From Ahaetulla prasina (taxonomy: Eukaryota > Chordata > Lepidosauria > Squamata > Colubridae), in the NCBI RefSeq assembly GCF_028640845.1, contig NC_080546.1, forward strand, positions 31,145,020-31,209,019: a stretch of DNA of 64,000 nt. Direction: 5' to 3'. The notes under the pieces were generated by a model. It made no database searches and had not been told where the DNA came from. It worked only from the letters and a program-made list of their open reading frames with translations. Below, in pieces: positions 48,198-60,984 of the stretch; the first letter of the stretch is position 1; each line of letters opens with the position of its first letter. A program made the translations under genes and the position numbers.

Positions 48198-50858
48198 CTA
48201 ATAAGAAGAAAGCCATATTAACCTTTTCTATATACTTTAGGAATGAGATGCTTTTGGTTTGCAAACCTAGTGATTGCTTTGTAATCTGTTTCTGGAACGC
48301 ACTGATATCTCTCATTTAAAATGCTTCACATTTTCCTGTCCACGGATATTTCTTTAGTTTGTAGCAGAGATTAACATCCAATACAGAATTCTATTATGCT
48401 TCATAATAAGGAACTAATGTGGTATTTCCCGTCCATTTAGTAAGATTTTGTTTTTAGTTTTTAGGTCTGGGCTTCAAGCTCTAGTGTTTTTAGACCTTTA
48501 TTAAATGAACGAAAGATTATTGGGTGGAAATCAAGTCAGGGTTCAGAAGACTTGCAGGGACTCACTTAAATGGAGCCTCTTCTCAATTTCATAATATGCC
48601 TATTTAAATGAAGTACCTGTAGTCATACTATTATTTAGAATTCACACTGGTTTACATCAGGCCTGTCAGAATATGTTTTGTCCATATATATGTATGCTAC
48701 TCCAAAATGCACAGAAGTCAAATATTTGTACTCTACCAAGGTTTATTTTTATTCTGATGGAATTTAGACAGGAAACCTTTTCTCTAAATATTCAAAGTGG
48801 GGGTTCATGGATTTCAAGCAAATTCTTTGTTTAAAAGAAAATATGTTTTATTTAAATATAATTGCTTTCAATTATGCTTTTAAAAATGTGATTATTACAA
48901 TCTGTTTCTAGCATAACTATTGAATGTTCCAATTTTACAGCAAAGCCATCTGTCATTAAAGTTTTACTTTTGGGAATTTTCAACTAAGAAAGTCTCTCTT
49001 ATTTTTCATATCCATCTAGATATCCATATATCATTCCCCCAATAATATATTTTTATAATTTCAATTTGAATATACTTCATTCTATAAGCAATTTCAGTCT
49101 TTGGCACTATTCTCTAGTGCACTTATATGTGAATTAAACTTGAACTTCTTTTCATTCTATGCGTGTAAAAATGGCTACCCTGATTCAGATCACAGGAAGG
49201 ATAGTTCAGTTATCTGTCTGTCAAAGCAATCATATATGATCAACTAATATGTGAGTAATTATTTTTTAAGTTTCATGAATGGAAACTTAATTATGGAAGT
49301 AAGAAAATATATTCATTCACATCAACAAGAGAAGCAACAAGTCTTCAAATTACAATAAGTGCCTATTTTCACTTCACCTCTAAACTATTTTTAAATGACT
49401 CATCTCTTAATTCCATCTGGGAATGGATTAGTAACTACATGGACTTCATCTCTCAACTTACACAAAGGAGAGGGAGATGTGGACTGAGAAGGCTCATATT
49501 CAAGCAAGATATCCTGTGCATCTGCCAAATTCTTGAATCCTGCCATTGAATTGATGGAAACACAACAGTTGAATAAAGATGAAGCTATAGAGCATAAGGA
49601 GAAGCAGAGACATTGACAATAGGAATAGCTACTAAAAAACAACAACAAGCAACCAGAACAACTCTGAATAGGATAAAGGTATCCTTTAATGTTGAACACC
49701 TATTTACAAGGATCTTACCAGACTGACTGCCCTCCCTTGGGAAACAGTAGATTTGTAGTAGTCTTAAGCATGAAATTCTCAGACCTTTTCTTCCCCAAAT
49801 CGACTCTATGCTGGAATGTCTCTTTACTCCCCCACTGGAAGGACTCCCTCTACTTCAACCGATGATTCCATCAGAGAAGGAGAATGATGAATAGAACTTA
49901 ATACCTACATGTGACCCTCCTTTTTGAGAATTGTATTGGGGGTGGAGGGAGATAGATGGAGATAAAAGGAAAAGAAAAGAGGGCCAGAACAAAACCTCAA
50001 AGTAGTAATTTAATTACACACAACAAATGAAACCAGTACATTGCAACATCAATGTATAAGAAAAACAGAGATGGAAAAATCTCATTTGGTTTCAATTTAC
50101 ATTCCAGTAGCATGAAAGATATTCTTAGATTCCCACCATGTTATATAATCTTACAAAGATAAATAATTATCACAAGAAACAAAGTCAATATACCTTGTCT
50201 GTTTATAACATTGTGATCCAACTACAAATAATATAAATCAGTAAATAAACCTCTAATTAATACATGACTTTCATTCATTATGCTGAAGTTTACCAAATAT
50301 AGGGGAAAGAGAGATTTTATAAAATGCATGGAAGTATCTTGTGTAAGAATAAGAGTATCAAAATCTGCTGCAACTAATCTAGTTGTGTACCATTAAATCT
50401 CCAAAATATTACATTATACTATTCTAGCAGTTTTCTGGCTATAATGATGAAGTCCAATGCATAATATTGAATGAATAAATGAATCTTATTAAATAATTAA
50501 CCCTAAAACCAGGACTTGTAAAACAAATAATGGATGTAATAGTTTACATTATGTTATACAGTCTTTCCATGCTTAGGAAGATACTAAAAGGCTCCCCCTT
50601 TTTTAAAAATATTTTTTACATTTTTATTTTGACTAATTTCTAATATACATTTAATTAAGGATAGGCACAACATTAATATTTATAAAATTTGTCTGTCACT
50701 GTTGAGAAAATCTTGTACTGAAAAATCAATCATACAACATGGTGAGATACAGTATCCCAGAATTTAGGATTTAAAAAAAACAAAACAAACCCTTGCCTAG
50801 GAAGCCATTATCAGTATGAGAAGGTCTTCTTAACTCTTCTTTTCCCTACACTTTCTCT
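48198..50858 (-). other. CAMK2D: CAMK2D large intron upstream of the candidate exon
   Basis: No transposon recognised over 2.6 kb, unusual for this window. This is the intron segment just upstream of the candidate exon. Confidence 0.5.
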
Positions 50859-50866
50859 CCCTATCA

Positions 50867-51803
50867 CCGTGATGGCAAATCTATGGCACGCATGCCACAG
50901 GTGGCACGCGGAGCCATATCGGTGGGCACACGAGCTCCGCTCCAATGTGCATGTGTGCACCGGCCAGCTGATTTTCAGGCCCTCTGAACCCACTGGAAGT
51001 AAGGAAACACACTGTTTCCAGCCTCTGGAGGGCCTCCGGGGAAGGCCCGTTTTTCACTCTCCCCAGGCTCCAGAGCTTTTCTAGGCCTTCCCCAACGCTC
51101 TGGAGGCCCTCTGGAGGCCGGGAACAACCCATTTCCCAACTGGGGAGAGCGAAAAACGGGCCCACCATGCCATCGCGTGCCAAAAGCATGGGAGCGTGGG
51201 GGGGGTTGCATGCACATGCACGGGGGGGATAGAATTATGGGTGTGGCATGCATGTGGGTGACCCCCCCTGTGCTCCCCCCACTTTTGGCATGTGATGGCA
51301 AAAAGGGCCTGGGTACTTACGGGACCGCCTGCTGTTACCGCATGCCTCCCACCGACCCGTACGCTCTCACAGAGAGGGACTTCTCAGGGTGCCGTCCGCC
51401 AAGCAATGTCGGCTGGTGGCCCCCAGGGGAAGGTCCTTCTCTGTGGGGGCTCCCACACTCTGGAATGAGCTTCCCCCGGGTTTACGCCAAATACCGGACC
51501 TTCAGACCTTTCGCCGCGAACTGAAGACACATCTTTTTATTCGCGCAGGGCTGGCTTAAGTTTTATCGATTTTAAATTTCTTATTATTAATTTTAAATTG
51601 GGGTTTTAGTTTTTTATATATTTTAAAGTTCTTAGGCTGATTATAATAAGTTTTTTAACTTGCATTTTAAATGGTATATTGTATTGTTCCTTTTTTACTT
51701 TCGCCTGTACACCGCCCTGAGTCCTTTGGGAGAAGGGCGGTATAAAAATCAAATCAAATAAATAAATAAAATAAATAAATAAATAAAAGGTTAGCCATCA
51801 CTG
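50867..51803. mobile_element. hAT-type MITE, GATGGCGAACC family, split by L2
   Basis: Ends CCGTGATGGCAAATC and GGTTAGCCATCACTG; exact 8-bp duplication CCCTATCA at 50859-50866 and 51804-51811. The L2 fragment 51310-51788 lies inside, leaving about 450 bp of element. Confidence 0.88.
51310..51788 (+). mobile_element. L2 3' fragment nested in a hAT element
   Basis: Covers the L2 C-terminal end (SLWGLPHSGMSFPRVYAKYR in one frame), the 3' hairpin near 51710-51745 and an AAAT tail. It lies inside the hAT-type element 50867-51803, dividing its 3' end from its body. Antisense to CAMK2D. Confidence 0.85.
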
Positions 51804-52871
51804 CCCTATCAGCTACCTGTAATGTATATCTACATATTACTAAAACGTTGATTCCTGTAATCTTTTCCCGGGTGAAATAGTGCACTACAGGGTAGGGTTA
51901 ATACTTCAAAAGAGCTAACTTACAGAATGCGTCCAAAATCTCGGATCAATGATTCCCATGGAATTTGGCAAATTTTATAACACATTTTATGACATAAATC
52001 AATTTCATATTATGAAGCAATTTATGATATAATACAAATGGTGTTTCACCATGCTATATCGTTCAGGATGCACTATTTTCACAGCAGATACATCTCTGAA
52101 TGTATCCCTGCATTTCTAGTAAAGGCAGTAGATTAGGAATTCTGTCATTAGGTATTCAAGGAACTAGCTCTGAAATGGTGACCCAGCATCCAACCCTATT
52201 TACAAAGGAGTGCTCCATCTAGAAAAATACGCCTTTGAACTTACATGGCAAAGTCTTCTTCAGCCATTTAATTTTGGATGGATCAAAGCTGTACAATAAA
52301 TGCAAGGAACTGATGGCTACTTAAGTTGTTATTATTTCCATCATTCCCTAATGAGGAGTGTGTGCTAATATCCAAATGGCCAGAGTCTTCCATTCATACC
52401 TGAATTATTTTGAAAGCATGCTATCATAATAGAAGGAGTCAGTCAAGACTTAAAAAAATTACCCAGAAAACTACAAATACTAGCATCTAAACAGGTTTTA
52501 TTTTTGAAAATGCTCCATATAGCTACTGTATATCGATATTATTATCTATGTCTGCATCTGTATCTATAAAGGTCTTTGATATGATGTTACTGTCAGACCT
52601 TGCACTTGCAAGACTAGAAGGGAAACTTTTGGCATCACACAGATTTCCCAGTAGAAGATCCAGATTAAGAGACTGCGCAATCTGTAGCGGGAGGGGAGGG
52701 GACTGTGCTATTCCCAAGATTCAGGGTAGTCCTACATTAGAATATTTCAGGATGTAGGTAAGAATTATAGCTTTAGTTTGGCAAGATTCTGTCTATTAGG
52801 TATAAGAAAATAAAGGGTGAAACTCGATTGGGTCTTGCTATCTCATCTCTTGGCTTGTACCTGACACTGTT

Positions 52872-52930
52872 TAGATACAGATTAACAGAGTTGGAAGGGA
52901 CCTTGCAGGTCATCTAGTCCAACCCCTAGC
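52872..52930 (-). mobile_element. CR1 LINE 3' tail
   Basis: AACAGAGTTGGAAGGGACCT and TCATCTAGTCCAACCCC give the CR1 3' tail on the minus strand. Only about 60 bp are present. Confidence 0.7.
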
Positions 52931-53169
52931 CTTTTTCTCAATCTCTTGGTTGAAAAAAAGAAAAGAAGTTTTCCACCCAACCCTTGCAGTTATGGCTATC
53001 TCAGGGCCCCATGGTCATGGTGCCCATGATGATCACTATCTAGGTGCTTTGCACTGGCATGCATTTATTACACTATCCCATAGTCACTTGCCCTCAATTT
53101 CCAACTTCACAACTGGCTCCCCAAAAATAGAATTAATGGGAATAGCAGCCATGGTTATACATCTATCTA

Positions 53170-53602
53170 CAGGTAGTCCTCAAATTATGACTGTAATGGA
53201 GCCTATACATCACAATTGTAACTATGATGGTCATAAACTGTCTTGCTCAGATATTTATATAACATGTGACTGACTCAATTTTGCACCTTTTTTTTTGCAG
53301 CGATTGTTAAGTAAATGCCACAGACATTCAGGAAACCAATCACTCACTATGGGTGTGGTTTTGCTGAAAACCAGAAATAAATGCCAGTTTTTGACAAAAG
53401 AATCGTAAAATACGGTCACATGACCATGGAATGCTGTAAAGAGCCGTAAATGCAGCCTGGTTGTGAGCACTCAAATTACAGTCATGTGACTGTGCATGGA
53501 TGGAGGGGGGAACCATTGGAACTTCAAATCTGTCATAAGTATCCATCAGGCAGGTCCATCAGAACTTTAAATGACCAATTGTAAGTCATGGACTGCTGGT
53601 TT
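53170..53602. mobile_element. Tigger-like MITE, diverged
   Basis: Begins ACAGGTAGTCCTCAAATTAT and ends TTGTAAGTCATGGACTGC; interior with ATGACC-type repeats. More diverged than the other copies. Confidence 0.55.
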
Positions 53603-54329
53603 AACTCAACTGAAAAGGTGTAAAAATGGAAAAGTCTGGACAGTTTATACATCTGCCCATAAACACAGCAATAATTTATCTATAATATACTCTACTTATT
53701 TACTTTTAATTTAACAGAAATCCAGGCCAAACAGTGAAACCAGGTCACATGACCAATGATGAGATTTTATCTGAGATTTTATTATATCATTCAAGTTTTT
53801 CAGAGAACATTGTTCTGTTGAAAAGTTTGGGATACAAACGGATACACTTAGCTGGTAGAAGAAAGCAGCATGGGAATACTTTCACAAATACTATACATTT
53901 AAATAAGAAACAATTTGTTTTTTGGACAGTGTAGCAACCGAAGAGCTTATGAAACCAAGAAAAATATATTCCAAGAAATCTGAGGAAGCAGCACAACTAT
54001 GGCATGGAATCCTGTCCACAATACACCTGCCAATTAACATAGGGTGTGTTCAGGTTCAAGGCTAGCGGATAATAGTTAAAACAGCAAAAACAACATATAG
54101 TGCTGGGAAAATAAATTACTAAAGTTCTAAAGTCAACAAACCTCTGAATGTGATGTAAATGCTGTTATACGGACAAATGAGTTGATGCATCCCACCTCCT
54201 ATTCCTATTCTATTAATTTTTTTTCTAACATGATAATGAATTTTTTTACTTCGCGCGTTAAACAAATAATACCAAACATGAGCAACTGTTATATTTGTAT
54301 AAAAAATATGATATCTCTTCATATCATAC

Positions 54330-54378
54330 CTTTTACATCTTCATCTTCAATGGTTGTGTTGGAACTCTCTGTTGATTC
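54330..54378 (-). CDS. CAMK2D: CAMK2D linker exon ending in the hub junction (ESTESSNTTIEDEDVK)
   Basis: A 49-bp exon encoding ESTESSNTTIEDEDVK plus the first base of the next codon. It enters in phase 0 after a CCACAG acceptor and leaves in phase 1 at a GTATGA donor. It is the acidic end of the variable linker that precedes the hub domain and is shared by most CaMKII delta isoforms. Joined to the exon at 29652 it reads DVK-A-RKQEII as expected for the family. The intron that follows is about 24.7 kb and carries the L2 nest and the candidate exon at 48197. A TGCATG lies 78 nt upstream of the exon (54456-54461). Confidence 0.95.
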
Positions 54379-54455
54379 CTGTGGAGTACAAGAGTAATTC
54401 ATTAAAGGATCCCACACTCTTAACATCTGCTTTGGATGTATGGTATTAAACAAAT

Positions 54456-54461
54456 CATGCA
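54456..54461 (-). promoter_or_regulatory. TGCATG motif upstream of the ESTESS exon
   Basis: A TGCATG on the minus strand 78 nt upstream of the 54378 acceptor. An upstream RBFOX site normally favours skipping. A single short motif, so low confidence. Confidence 0.2.
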
Positions 54462-54869
54462 AAGCTCTGAAGCAGGCCATATGAATTTAAGACTTAGACA
54501 AATAATCACAGTGAATGACGGCTTCTGGTTTAAGTCAAATATCAGGCAGTTTGAAAGGAACATTAAAAGAGATGCATTTCCTATTGACCTATGCTGGACT
54601 TCATAGGAACAAAAAGGAAATACAACTGTGAAGAATGAACAGATTTGGTTTTCTTAAGCCCTTTTGACACTTTTTAGATAAATGGTAGCAAAATTATGAA
54701 CATTGGCTGTCAGAACTAGTCATTTAAGACTGGCAAACACTGAACATAGAGCTAAATAGTCCCTATAAAAATAGGCTAATACTGTAGCTCGATCTACAAT
54801 CTTTTAACAATATTGTAGACCTAGAAAAGCTCACATTGATTTGACCTTGACATAATCCAGTCTGCGGCA

Positions 54870-55105
54870 TTTATTTACTCGTATTCTGCCTTTTTAAATT
54901 ATTTCTACCTAACTCAAGGCAGCAAACACACCTTCCTTCTCCAATTTTCCCCACAATAACAAACCTATGAGGTGGATTGGGCTGAGAGAGAATGACTGGT
55001 CAAAAGTCATTCACGGCTTTCGTGGCTAAGATGGGACTTGAACTCATGGTCTCCTGATTTCTAGCCACAAGACCTAATTGGCTTTCCATTGCTAGGATTC
55101 AGATT
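54870..55105 (-). mobile_element. CORE/MIR-like tRNA SINE
   Basis: On the minus strand a B-box-like GAGTTCAAGTCCC is followed by a core including ACTTTTGACCAGTCATTCTC and a CCTCATAGGTTTGTTATTGT segment, the usual layout of reptile CORE-SINEs. Substitutions are frequent, so it is an old copy. Confidence 0.6.
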
Positions 55106-58100
55106 ACTTTACAATCAAGATGTCCCACTTGTTCAAGGGCCTTTGAGCATGTGTTTCTTAAACAGAAGCAGCTCTTACCCTGCCATTTCCACTTCCCCTG
55201 ATGATATGAAAATGGGAAGTTTCAAGACATGATGTTGTATAATAGGCTTCCAGTCCTGAATGCACAAAGAAAAGTGTTGCTTTATTAAAGCTTTGACTAA
55301 AATTATGGAGACCTGGTAGGATTTAAAAGAATTTGCATCCTTTGCTGAAACAGCAAAGTCCAATCTGGGTGTTGATGATTTACAAGGATTCCTATGAATA
55401 TTATATTTTTCAGTCTTGAAAATGTTGCAGTACAAATATAGCTGAAATATAACTGAGACTTTCTATTTTGTTGCAATAATTAAAAAAATAATATATTCAA
55501 TAGAGAAGTAGTTATTGGCAAATTATATAACACAGATGTGCTCAAAAAATATCTGTGTTTATGTTTGTTTCTTGTGAAATTTTCACTCTATCCTTTTCAG
55601 ACATGTTGTTCTCTGCCAGTTTAAAATTACTAGTTTCTCAGACAGCAGATTTGAAAAGCCTATTTTAGTATCAAAAAGGCAAGTACCTCTGATGTTTGAT
55701 GGATTATAAATAACAAAAATAGTTAGTTGATACAGTTAAAAGGACACTATCAAAGATAGTAAAAAGTATAGCCTTATATTTTTTTTCAAAAAATGACTTT
55801 GCAAAGATTTTTTATGAAACTTGGCAAAACAAAAAACAAAAGCAGAAAAATAAATAAGATTAAGAAATAAAATAAAAAGAAATAAAATAAGAAAAAGGTA
55901 TTAACTTCATTTAAGTATTAAGGGTGACTAAGAATTATGGGGCACTTAGACCCTTAAAAGTATGCTTAATTAAGCACAATTCTTATAACCGAAGGATAAG
56001 GTCAACAGATCGTCAAATATAGGTTTGCACAAAGTATACACTTGTATATGACTATTGGTTTAACCACTTGAGATAACTAAGATTCATTACCAGGTTAAAA
56101 AAGAGAGAACTCTTTTGTTCATATCCCAAAAGCATATGTGGAAAAACTACAACACTGTATTAAGTTATTTAGATTTATAAGTCTTAACTTCTTTTAGATG
56201 TCTCATTGTTTGGGATAAACATAATTCACAATCAATATCAACAGTTCTTGGTAGTGTCCTTTCTTTCTGTAATGCTAATTCAAACAAACATGTATTGTCA
56301 GCAAGATATACACACACTAACACATGTGTCAGTGAATGCCACATCATCCCAAATATTTGTCCATCCATTGAAAATAAACCACCATGCTCTGACTGGTTGA
56401 AAAATGATATATACAGAGAGTTGCTTGGTTATAAAAGTCACTCTTAGAAATGATTATGAAACCTAGACACACTTATGCAGAAGAAATTTCATGCATCACC
56501 TTTGAAGTCAACTCCATGGAAACACTGAATTTGCCCATCATTTTGGGCTTTATTTTTTAGGGGGGGGGGAGACGTAAGTGATGCACATTTAACAAATATT
56601 TCTTCTACAAAAGTTTTGTTTCTTCCATATTGAAACTCATTTTGGCTTCTGTTTAACAGGAAGTAGGAAGGGCAGTAACCATTTATATAATTATACAGGG
56701 AAAACAAACAATTTAGTCATGTTAGAGAATTACGATGGTTTGCCTAATATGGACTTTGAGGTCAAGTAAAATTTTGATATTAGTGAAAATATACAATGTA
56801 AATTTCATATTGTTTACATATAATATAAAAGCCAAAATACGATGTAATGAGGAAGTGATAGCAAGGCAAACATAAAAATCTAACACATAAATATGAAAAT
56901 GAGTCACAGATCTATATAAAATAAGCTAATATTTGTGCTTGAGAAAAGATTATAGTATTAATGCTAATGCTCAACTACTATCCAGAAACACAACAGAGTA
57001 AGTTACAAGTAAATTAAATCAGACAAGAATACTGATGACAAAGTATAAAGAGATATTTTCTTCCATTATTGGATTGCAGTAAACACACCGTAGAATTAAA
57101 CATTGTAGTATTAAACACTGTAGCACAGGGTTTCTTCTTCTGTAAAATGATAGTTGCTTATCTCAGAGTTTAAGTCACTTAGCCCCTTTTCAAGTTTATA
57201 CAGAAAGAAAATTAAAAATGTAACACAATTCCAATCCTACACATACAGCTGAACACTAGAACAAAAATGTAATGGGTAATACCCAAAAATAACATTTTTG
57301 TCACTGAAAGTGTGAGTAGCTGATTGATTCAGCGAAAAGTCAATGAAGTTATTCCTCTATTTAGGAATGGAAAGCTTCTTTTCCAGACCATATTGTTTTT
57401 CATTGGTTCTATATCTTCTTCAAGGGTCATATATGCACTGAGCTATTGGAATCCCCAGGAAGGCAGAGAGGAACATAAGGGGCATGCCGGTAAATTTATT
57501 TTGACTGCCAATAACAGAATTGCTGTTCATAACTGGAAAAGTTTAAAATATTGATTGGGGCTGATGATATCTTGAGATGGTTCCTTGCTTGATCTAATCT
57601 CTTATGTTTTATGCATTTTTAACCTTTTGGTTTGACTGCTTTAGATGTGTTTCGTATTTTTCTATTTTTTCCTGCATGCTGCCTAGTTCTCTTGAGATGG
57701 GCAGTCATATAAATGTTATCAATCAAGAAATATATAAATAACCAAACACAACTGATAATCTGTATTCAAGTTTCTATGGAGGAAAAGATATTACAACTTT
57801 ATAAGAATAGCATCTGCTAAAATGCACATAGGTGTAGCTCACTAGGGAATTTAAAATTAGCAGTGCTTTGCCAAAGAATTCCTAGTTTGACTGCATAAAG
57901 ATGAATGACCAGGCTGAAAAACAGAAGATAAAATAAATCTCTGAGTGTGTCTTCCTTGAACTTTAGTAATTATTGCATTAATAAAAGAGTACCCTGCATT
58001 TGAAGAAAACTGTTTTTTCCCCTATTCCAAACTAGAAGCCTGAAAGAGAAACTAGAAGAATTAAACAGCTCACACTACAATTTCTTGGTTCTCAACCTGT

Positions 58101-58285
58101 CTGATCTCTATTGTGGTCGAGGAAAAGTGATCACCAGGATCTGGTTACAAATGGCATAGGGCTCTACAGACTTCATGAATTCCTAATCAATTTCCTAGCT
58201 AACACTTGCATTAACATAGCGATTTGGAAAACTGAATGGAACATGGAACTTGAAAAGAACAGAGCAAACTTCCCTTTCTGAATAC
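55106..58285 (-). other. CAMK2D: CAMK2D intron between linker exons
   Basis: Mostly unassigned AT-rich sequence. A worn LINE-like 3' end lies at about 57670-57740 (GCTGCCTAGTTCTC then GGGCAGTCATATAAATG). Confidence 0.5.
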
Positions 58286-58327
58286 CTTATTTCCATCTGG
58301 ATTGTGGATTACTGTAGTTTGGGGCTC
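58286..58327 (-). CDS. CAMK2D: CAMK2D alternative exon encoding EPQTTVIHNPDGNK
   Basis: A 42-bp phase 0 to phase 0 exon encoding EPQTTVIHNPDGNK, with a CTCAG acceptor and a GTATTC donor. This is the linker exon used together with the delta-A exon, or alone in the delta-9 type isoform, in vertebrate CaMKII delta (family knowledge). It lies 1.45 kb downstream of the delta-A exon and 3.9 kb upstream of the ESTESS exon. All 14 residues are as I remember them from mammals. It has no catalytic residues; its role is linker length and splice-form specific targeting. Confidence 0.95.
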
Positions 58328-59496
58328 CTGAGTGAGAGTAAAATAGAGAGAAAAAACAGTTCTTGGTCAATAGATTTTGCATTAGTAAGAGAAGGAAGAA
58401 TGAAATGACCAGATGAAATGTGCTTAATACGGACAAGAGCTAAAGCAATGTTAACTGCTGCCAGAGGATGTCACCGGACAAATGCTAGAAAAGTAATCAT
58501 ATCTAGTGTAGCAACATGCAAAAAAATCTTAGTGATGATCTGGAAACTAGCAGGGCTTTGAAATTCTGGAGATCTAGAGAGGCATTGAATTTTCCAAGCA
58601 AATGCACTGATCATTTGTATGGCCATCCTGTTCTTTACATCATTTATACCATCCTTCTTTTTTTTTGACATAGTTTCCGTGAGGGAAAGTATATTAATTA
58701 ACTGATTAAACCACAATTAAAGTTACAAAAATACAAGAGATCATAATAGGCTAAGCACCTGCATGATGTGCATTCGTAAGTATGCAACAATCCAAGGAGC
58801 AATGAGAAGTGCTAACAGCCTTTAATTCGTTTTAGTTAGAGTTTTCCAAGGCCACACAATCTTTAGATGTGAGCCCAGCATTTTCAATCTGGGGTGGATT
58901 TAAGCGTTTTCATAAATTGTGCAAAGGCATTTGGGAAATACCTTGTAAACATATCTTATGAAGCTAGTACCTCCAAGTAAATTGGAGTGTCTTGTAAAAC
59001 TTGACAAAATCAATTTTTTTTCCAAATTTATCAAACTATGCAAGGTGGGATATCTCTGTCAATTAATAAAAACAGGCCTTAATTTTAAAGCTTTGCCACA
59101 TAGCCCTGAGAAATCAGAATAAACAAAAGAAGCAAGGTTATGATATAAATAGCCAAACTCATTAGTTACACATTCCCCGCAGGGGCTATTATGGCACAAT
59201 GATTTTTATATAATCAAAGATAACCGTAAAGTATAGCAAGCTTTCAGTACTAGATGCCTCTAGATCTCAGTAAGCAAAGTCATGCAAAGTCCTGCTGAGA
59301 AAGTAAAGGAATGAAAAGCTGAATAAGGTCTACTTGGTTGTTGCCTAGCAATAATCTCATTAGCTCTCCTTGATCTTGACACTCTTGTTAAATTGAAGAA
59401 ATTTGGTTGGAACCTAATTTGTAAATACTGAAATAGCAATCAGGCAAAGAAGCTAAAGGCAACACAAAAGCACACTCTATTCACTTTCTTACACAG

Positions 59497-59502
59497 CATG
59501 CA
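59497..59502 (-). promoter_or_regulatory. TGCATG (RBFOX-type) motif in intron after delta-A exon
   Basis: TGCATG on the minus strand lies 278 nt below the delta-A exon, and a second copy lies at 59281-59286. RBFOX proteins bind (U)GCAUG and usually promote inclusion from downstream intronic sites. Six-base motifs occur by chance, so this is suggestive only. Confidence 0.3.
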
Positions 59503-59633
59503 AAGAAATTCAACTGTGGCGGTGACCAATGTTACTACTGTGTAAGTGCATCCCCTTCCATGGCACACCGGCTAATTACAAATAACACTCTTTGACAGCA
59601 AACTACCTCCTAAGAAGTACAATCCCCAGCTCC

Positions 59634-59738
59634 CAAGAAAGAGAAAAAGAAGGAAAAAGCTCGACAATTTTAAAAAGCAAACAAGAAGTAAAAAAAAGTA
59701 GAAAGGAAAGAGAATGCGAATGAGGAAAAAAAGATGGA
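59634..59738 (-). promoter_or_regulatory. Pyrimidine-rich UCUU cluster downstream of the delta-A exon
   Basis: The plus strand is almost pure purine here; in the CAMK2D transcript it is a CUUU/UCUU-rich tract with six UCUU tetramers in about 105 nt, starting 42 nt below the delta-A exon donor. UCUU is the known recognition core for RBM20 and also for PTB, and CAMK2D is a known RBM20 splicing target in heart. Binding here is inferred, not shown. Confidence 0.4.
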
Positions 59739-59779
59739 AATGGAACTCAAAAACAAGTTAAGGATAAAGCCAGATATAC

Positions 59780-59839
59780 CAGCGCTGGGGTGGGAATATT
59801 TTCTTTAGGGCTGGTTACTACGTTGGTTTTGTTGTTTAT
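59780..59839 (-). CDS. CAMK2D: CAMK2D alternative exon, delta-A type linker segment
   Basis: This 60-bp exon encodes INNKTNVVTSPKENIPTPAL in phase 0 to phase 0. It is preceded by a CTACAG acceptor and followed by a GTATAT donor on the minus strand. The peptide matches the variable linker exon that defines the neuronal and fetal delta-A isoform of CaMKII delta; from memory the mammalian version has Ala where this has Thr at position 5. The linker joins the kinase/calmodulin part to the hub and its exon content sets subunit spacing and targeting. The next exon downstream in the window is at 58286. Skipping leaves the frame intact, as expected for a cassette exon. Likely splicing signals lie just downstream (59634-59738 and 59497). 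Confidence 0.95.
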
Positions 59840-60357
59840 CTGTAGATATGCAGAAAACAGAAACAAAACAAGCCTTAGACCTCTCTCTTCAGTTAATCAT
59901 ATCTATAAATCTGCCTCTGTAGAACGCTATTGAGTCTGTCTTCTATAGAATGCTATTGAATAGCTGCTCTATGATGATAAAGATAAATGGATGAATTTAT
60001 AGCAAGAACACATTTATAAGAAACAACTGCAGCAAACTTTTCAATCCAGTTTAACATTGCTGTATAGGAGGAATTTCACAGATTATCATTTCAAACGTGT
60101 TACAAAGCAGCTTCTTAAAAATACTTTGTATTAAGCGATGTGTTATTAATGCAAATTTAAATAGGACAAAAAGCTGATTTGTCACTTTCCACATTTATAT
60201 GAGATATTACTGAACATGACAAACAAAATGTTTTCTAGTTGTTTTGCTCCGACTCCCATCAACTTTAGCTAGCATTGCCAATTCTTTAAAAAATACGGGA
60301 GCTGTAGTCCAGAATATTTGAAAACCAAACCATTAATGGCTTGCTGTTGATTACTAC

Positions 60358-60845
60358 AGAATAACAGAGATGGAAGAATTTTGGAGGTCTTCTAGTCCAA
60401 TCCCCTGCTTAGGCAGGAAACCCTATAACTTTTCAGAGAAATTGTTGTCCAATCTCTTCTTAAAAACTTCCACTATTGGAGCATTCACAACTTCTGAAGG
60501 CAAGTTGTTCCACTGATTAATTGTTCTCACTGTCAGGAAATTTCTCCTTAGTTCTAGGTTGCTTCTCTCCTTGATTAGTTTCCACCCATTTCTTCTTGTC
60601 CTACCCTCAGGTGCTTTGGAGAATAGCTTGACTCCCTCTTCTTTGTGGCAACCCCTGAGGTATTGGAACACTGCTATAATGTCAACCCTAGTCCTTCTTT
60701 TCATGAAAGTAGACATACCCATTTCCAGCAACCGTTCTTGATATGTTTTAGCCTCCAGTCCCCTAATCATCTTTGTGGCTCTTCTCTCCACTCTTTCTAG
60801 AGTCTCAACATCTTTTTTACATCATGGCGACAAAAACTGGATGCT
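60358..60845 (-). mobile_element. CR1 LINE 3' end
   Basis: Minus-strand frame 60423-60791 encodes MERRATKMIRGLEAKTYQER, FQYLRGCHKEEGVKLFSKAP, RNGWKLIKERSN and TINQWNNLPSEVV, the CR1 ORF2 C-terminus, with the 3' tail at 60358-60410. The frame is open for 122 codons. It lies just upstream (in transcript sense) of the delta-A exon. Confidence 0.8.
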
Positions 60846-60984
60846 GAAGAAGTACATCAGGTATTAGTTCAGTTTCAGACTGACATATATCTTAGTCTCC
60901 TACTTAACCATAAGGGAATATTTCCTTGCTATGGATCACATGGATTCACAGTATCTACCTTTAAATAGATGCTGTCACCTAGAG

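Larger units (their letters stand above)
51812..54329 (-). other. CAMK2D: CAMK2D large intron, first part after the ESTESS exon
   Basis: Contains a CR1 tail (52872) and a Tigger-like MITE (53170); otherwise unassigned. Confidence 0.5.
58328..59779 (-). other. CAMK2D: CAMK2D intron between the delta-A and EPQTT exons
   Basis: 1.45 kb without any recognised transposon; holds the UCUU cluster and TGCATG motifs. Intron free of repeats between two alternative exons fits regulatory constraint. Confidence 0.6.

Noticed and set aside
52523..52757. Opposite-strand frames near 52600
   Set aside because: Short, no domain, and no splice sites in phase with CAMK2D.
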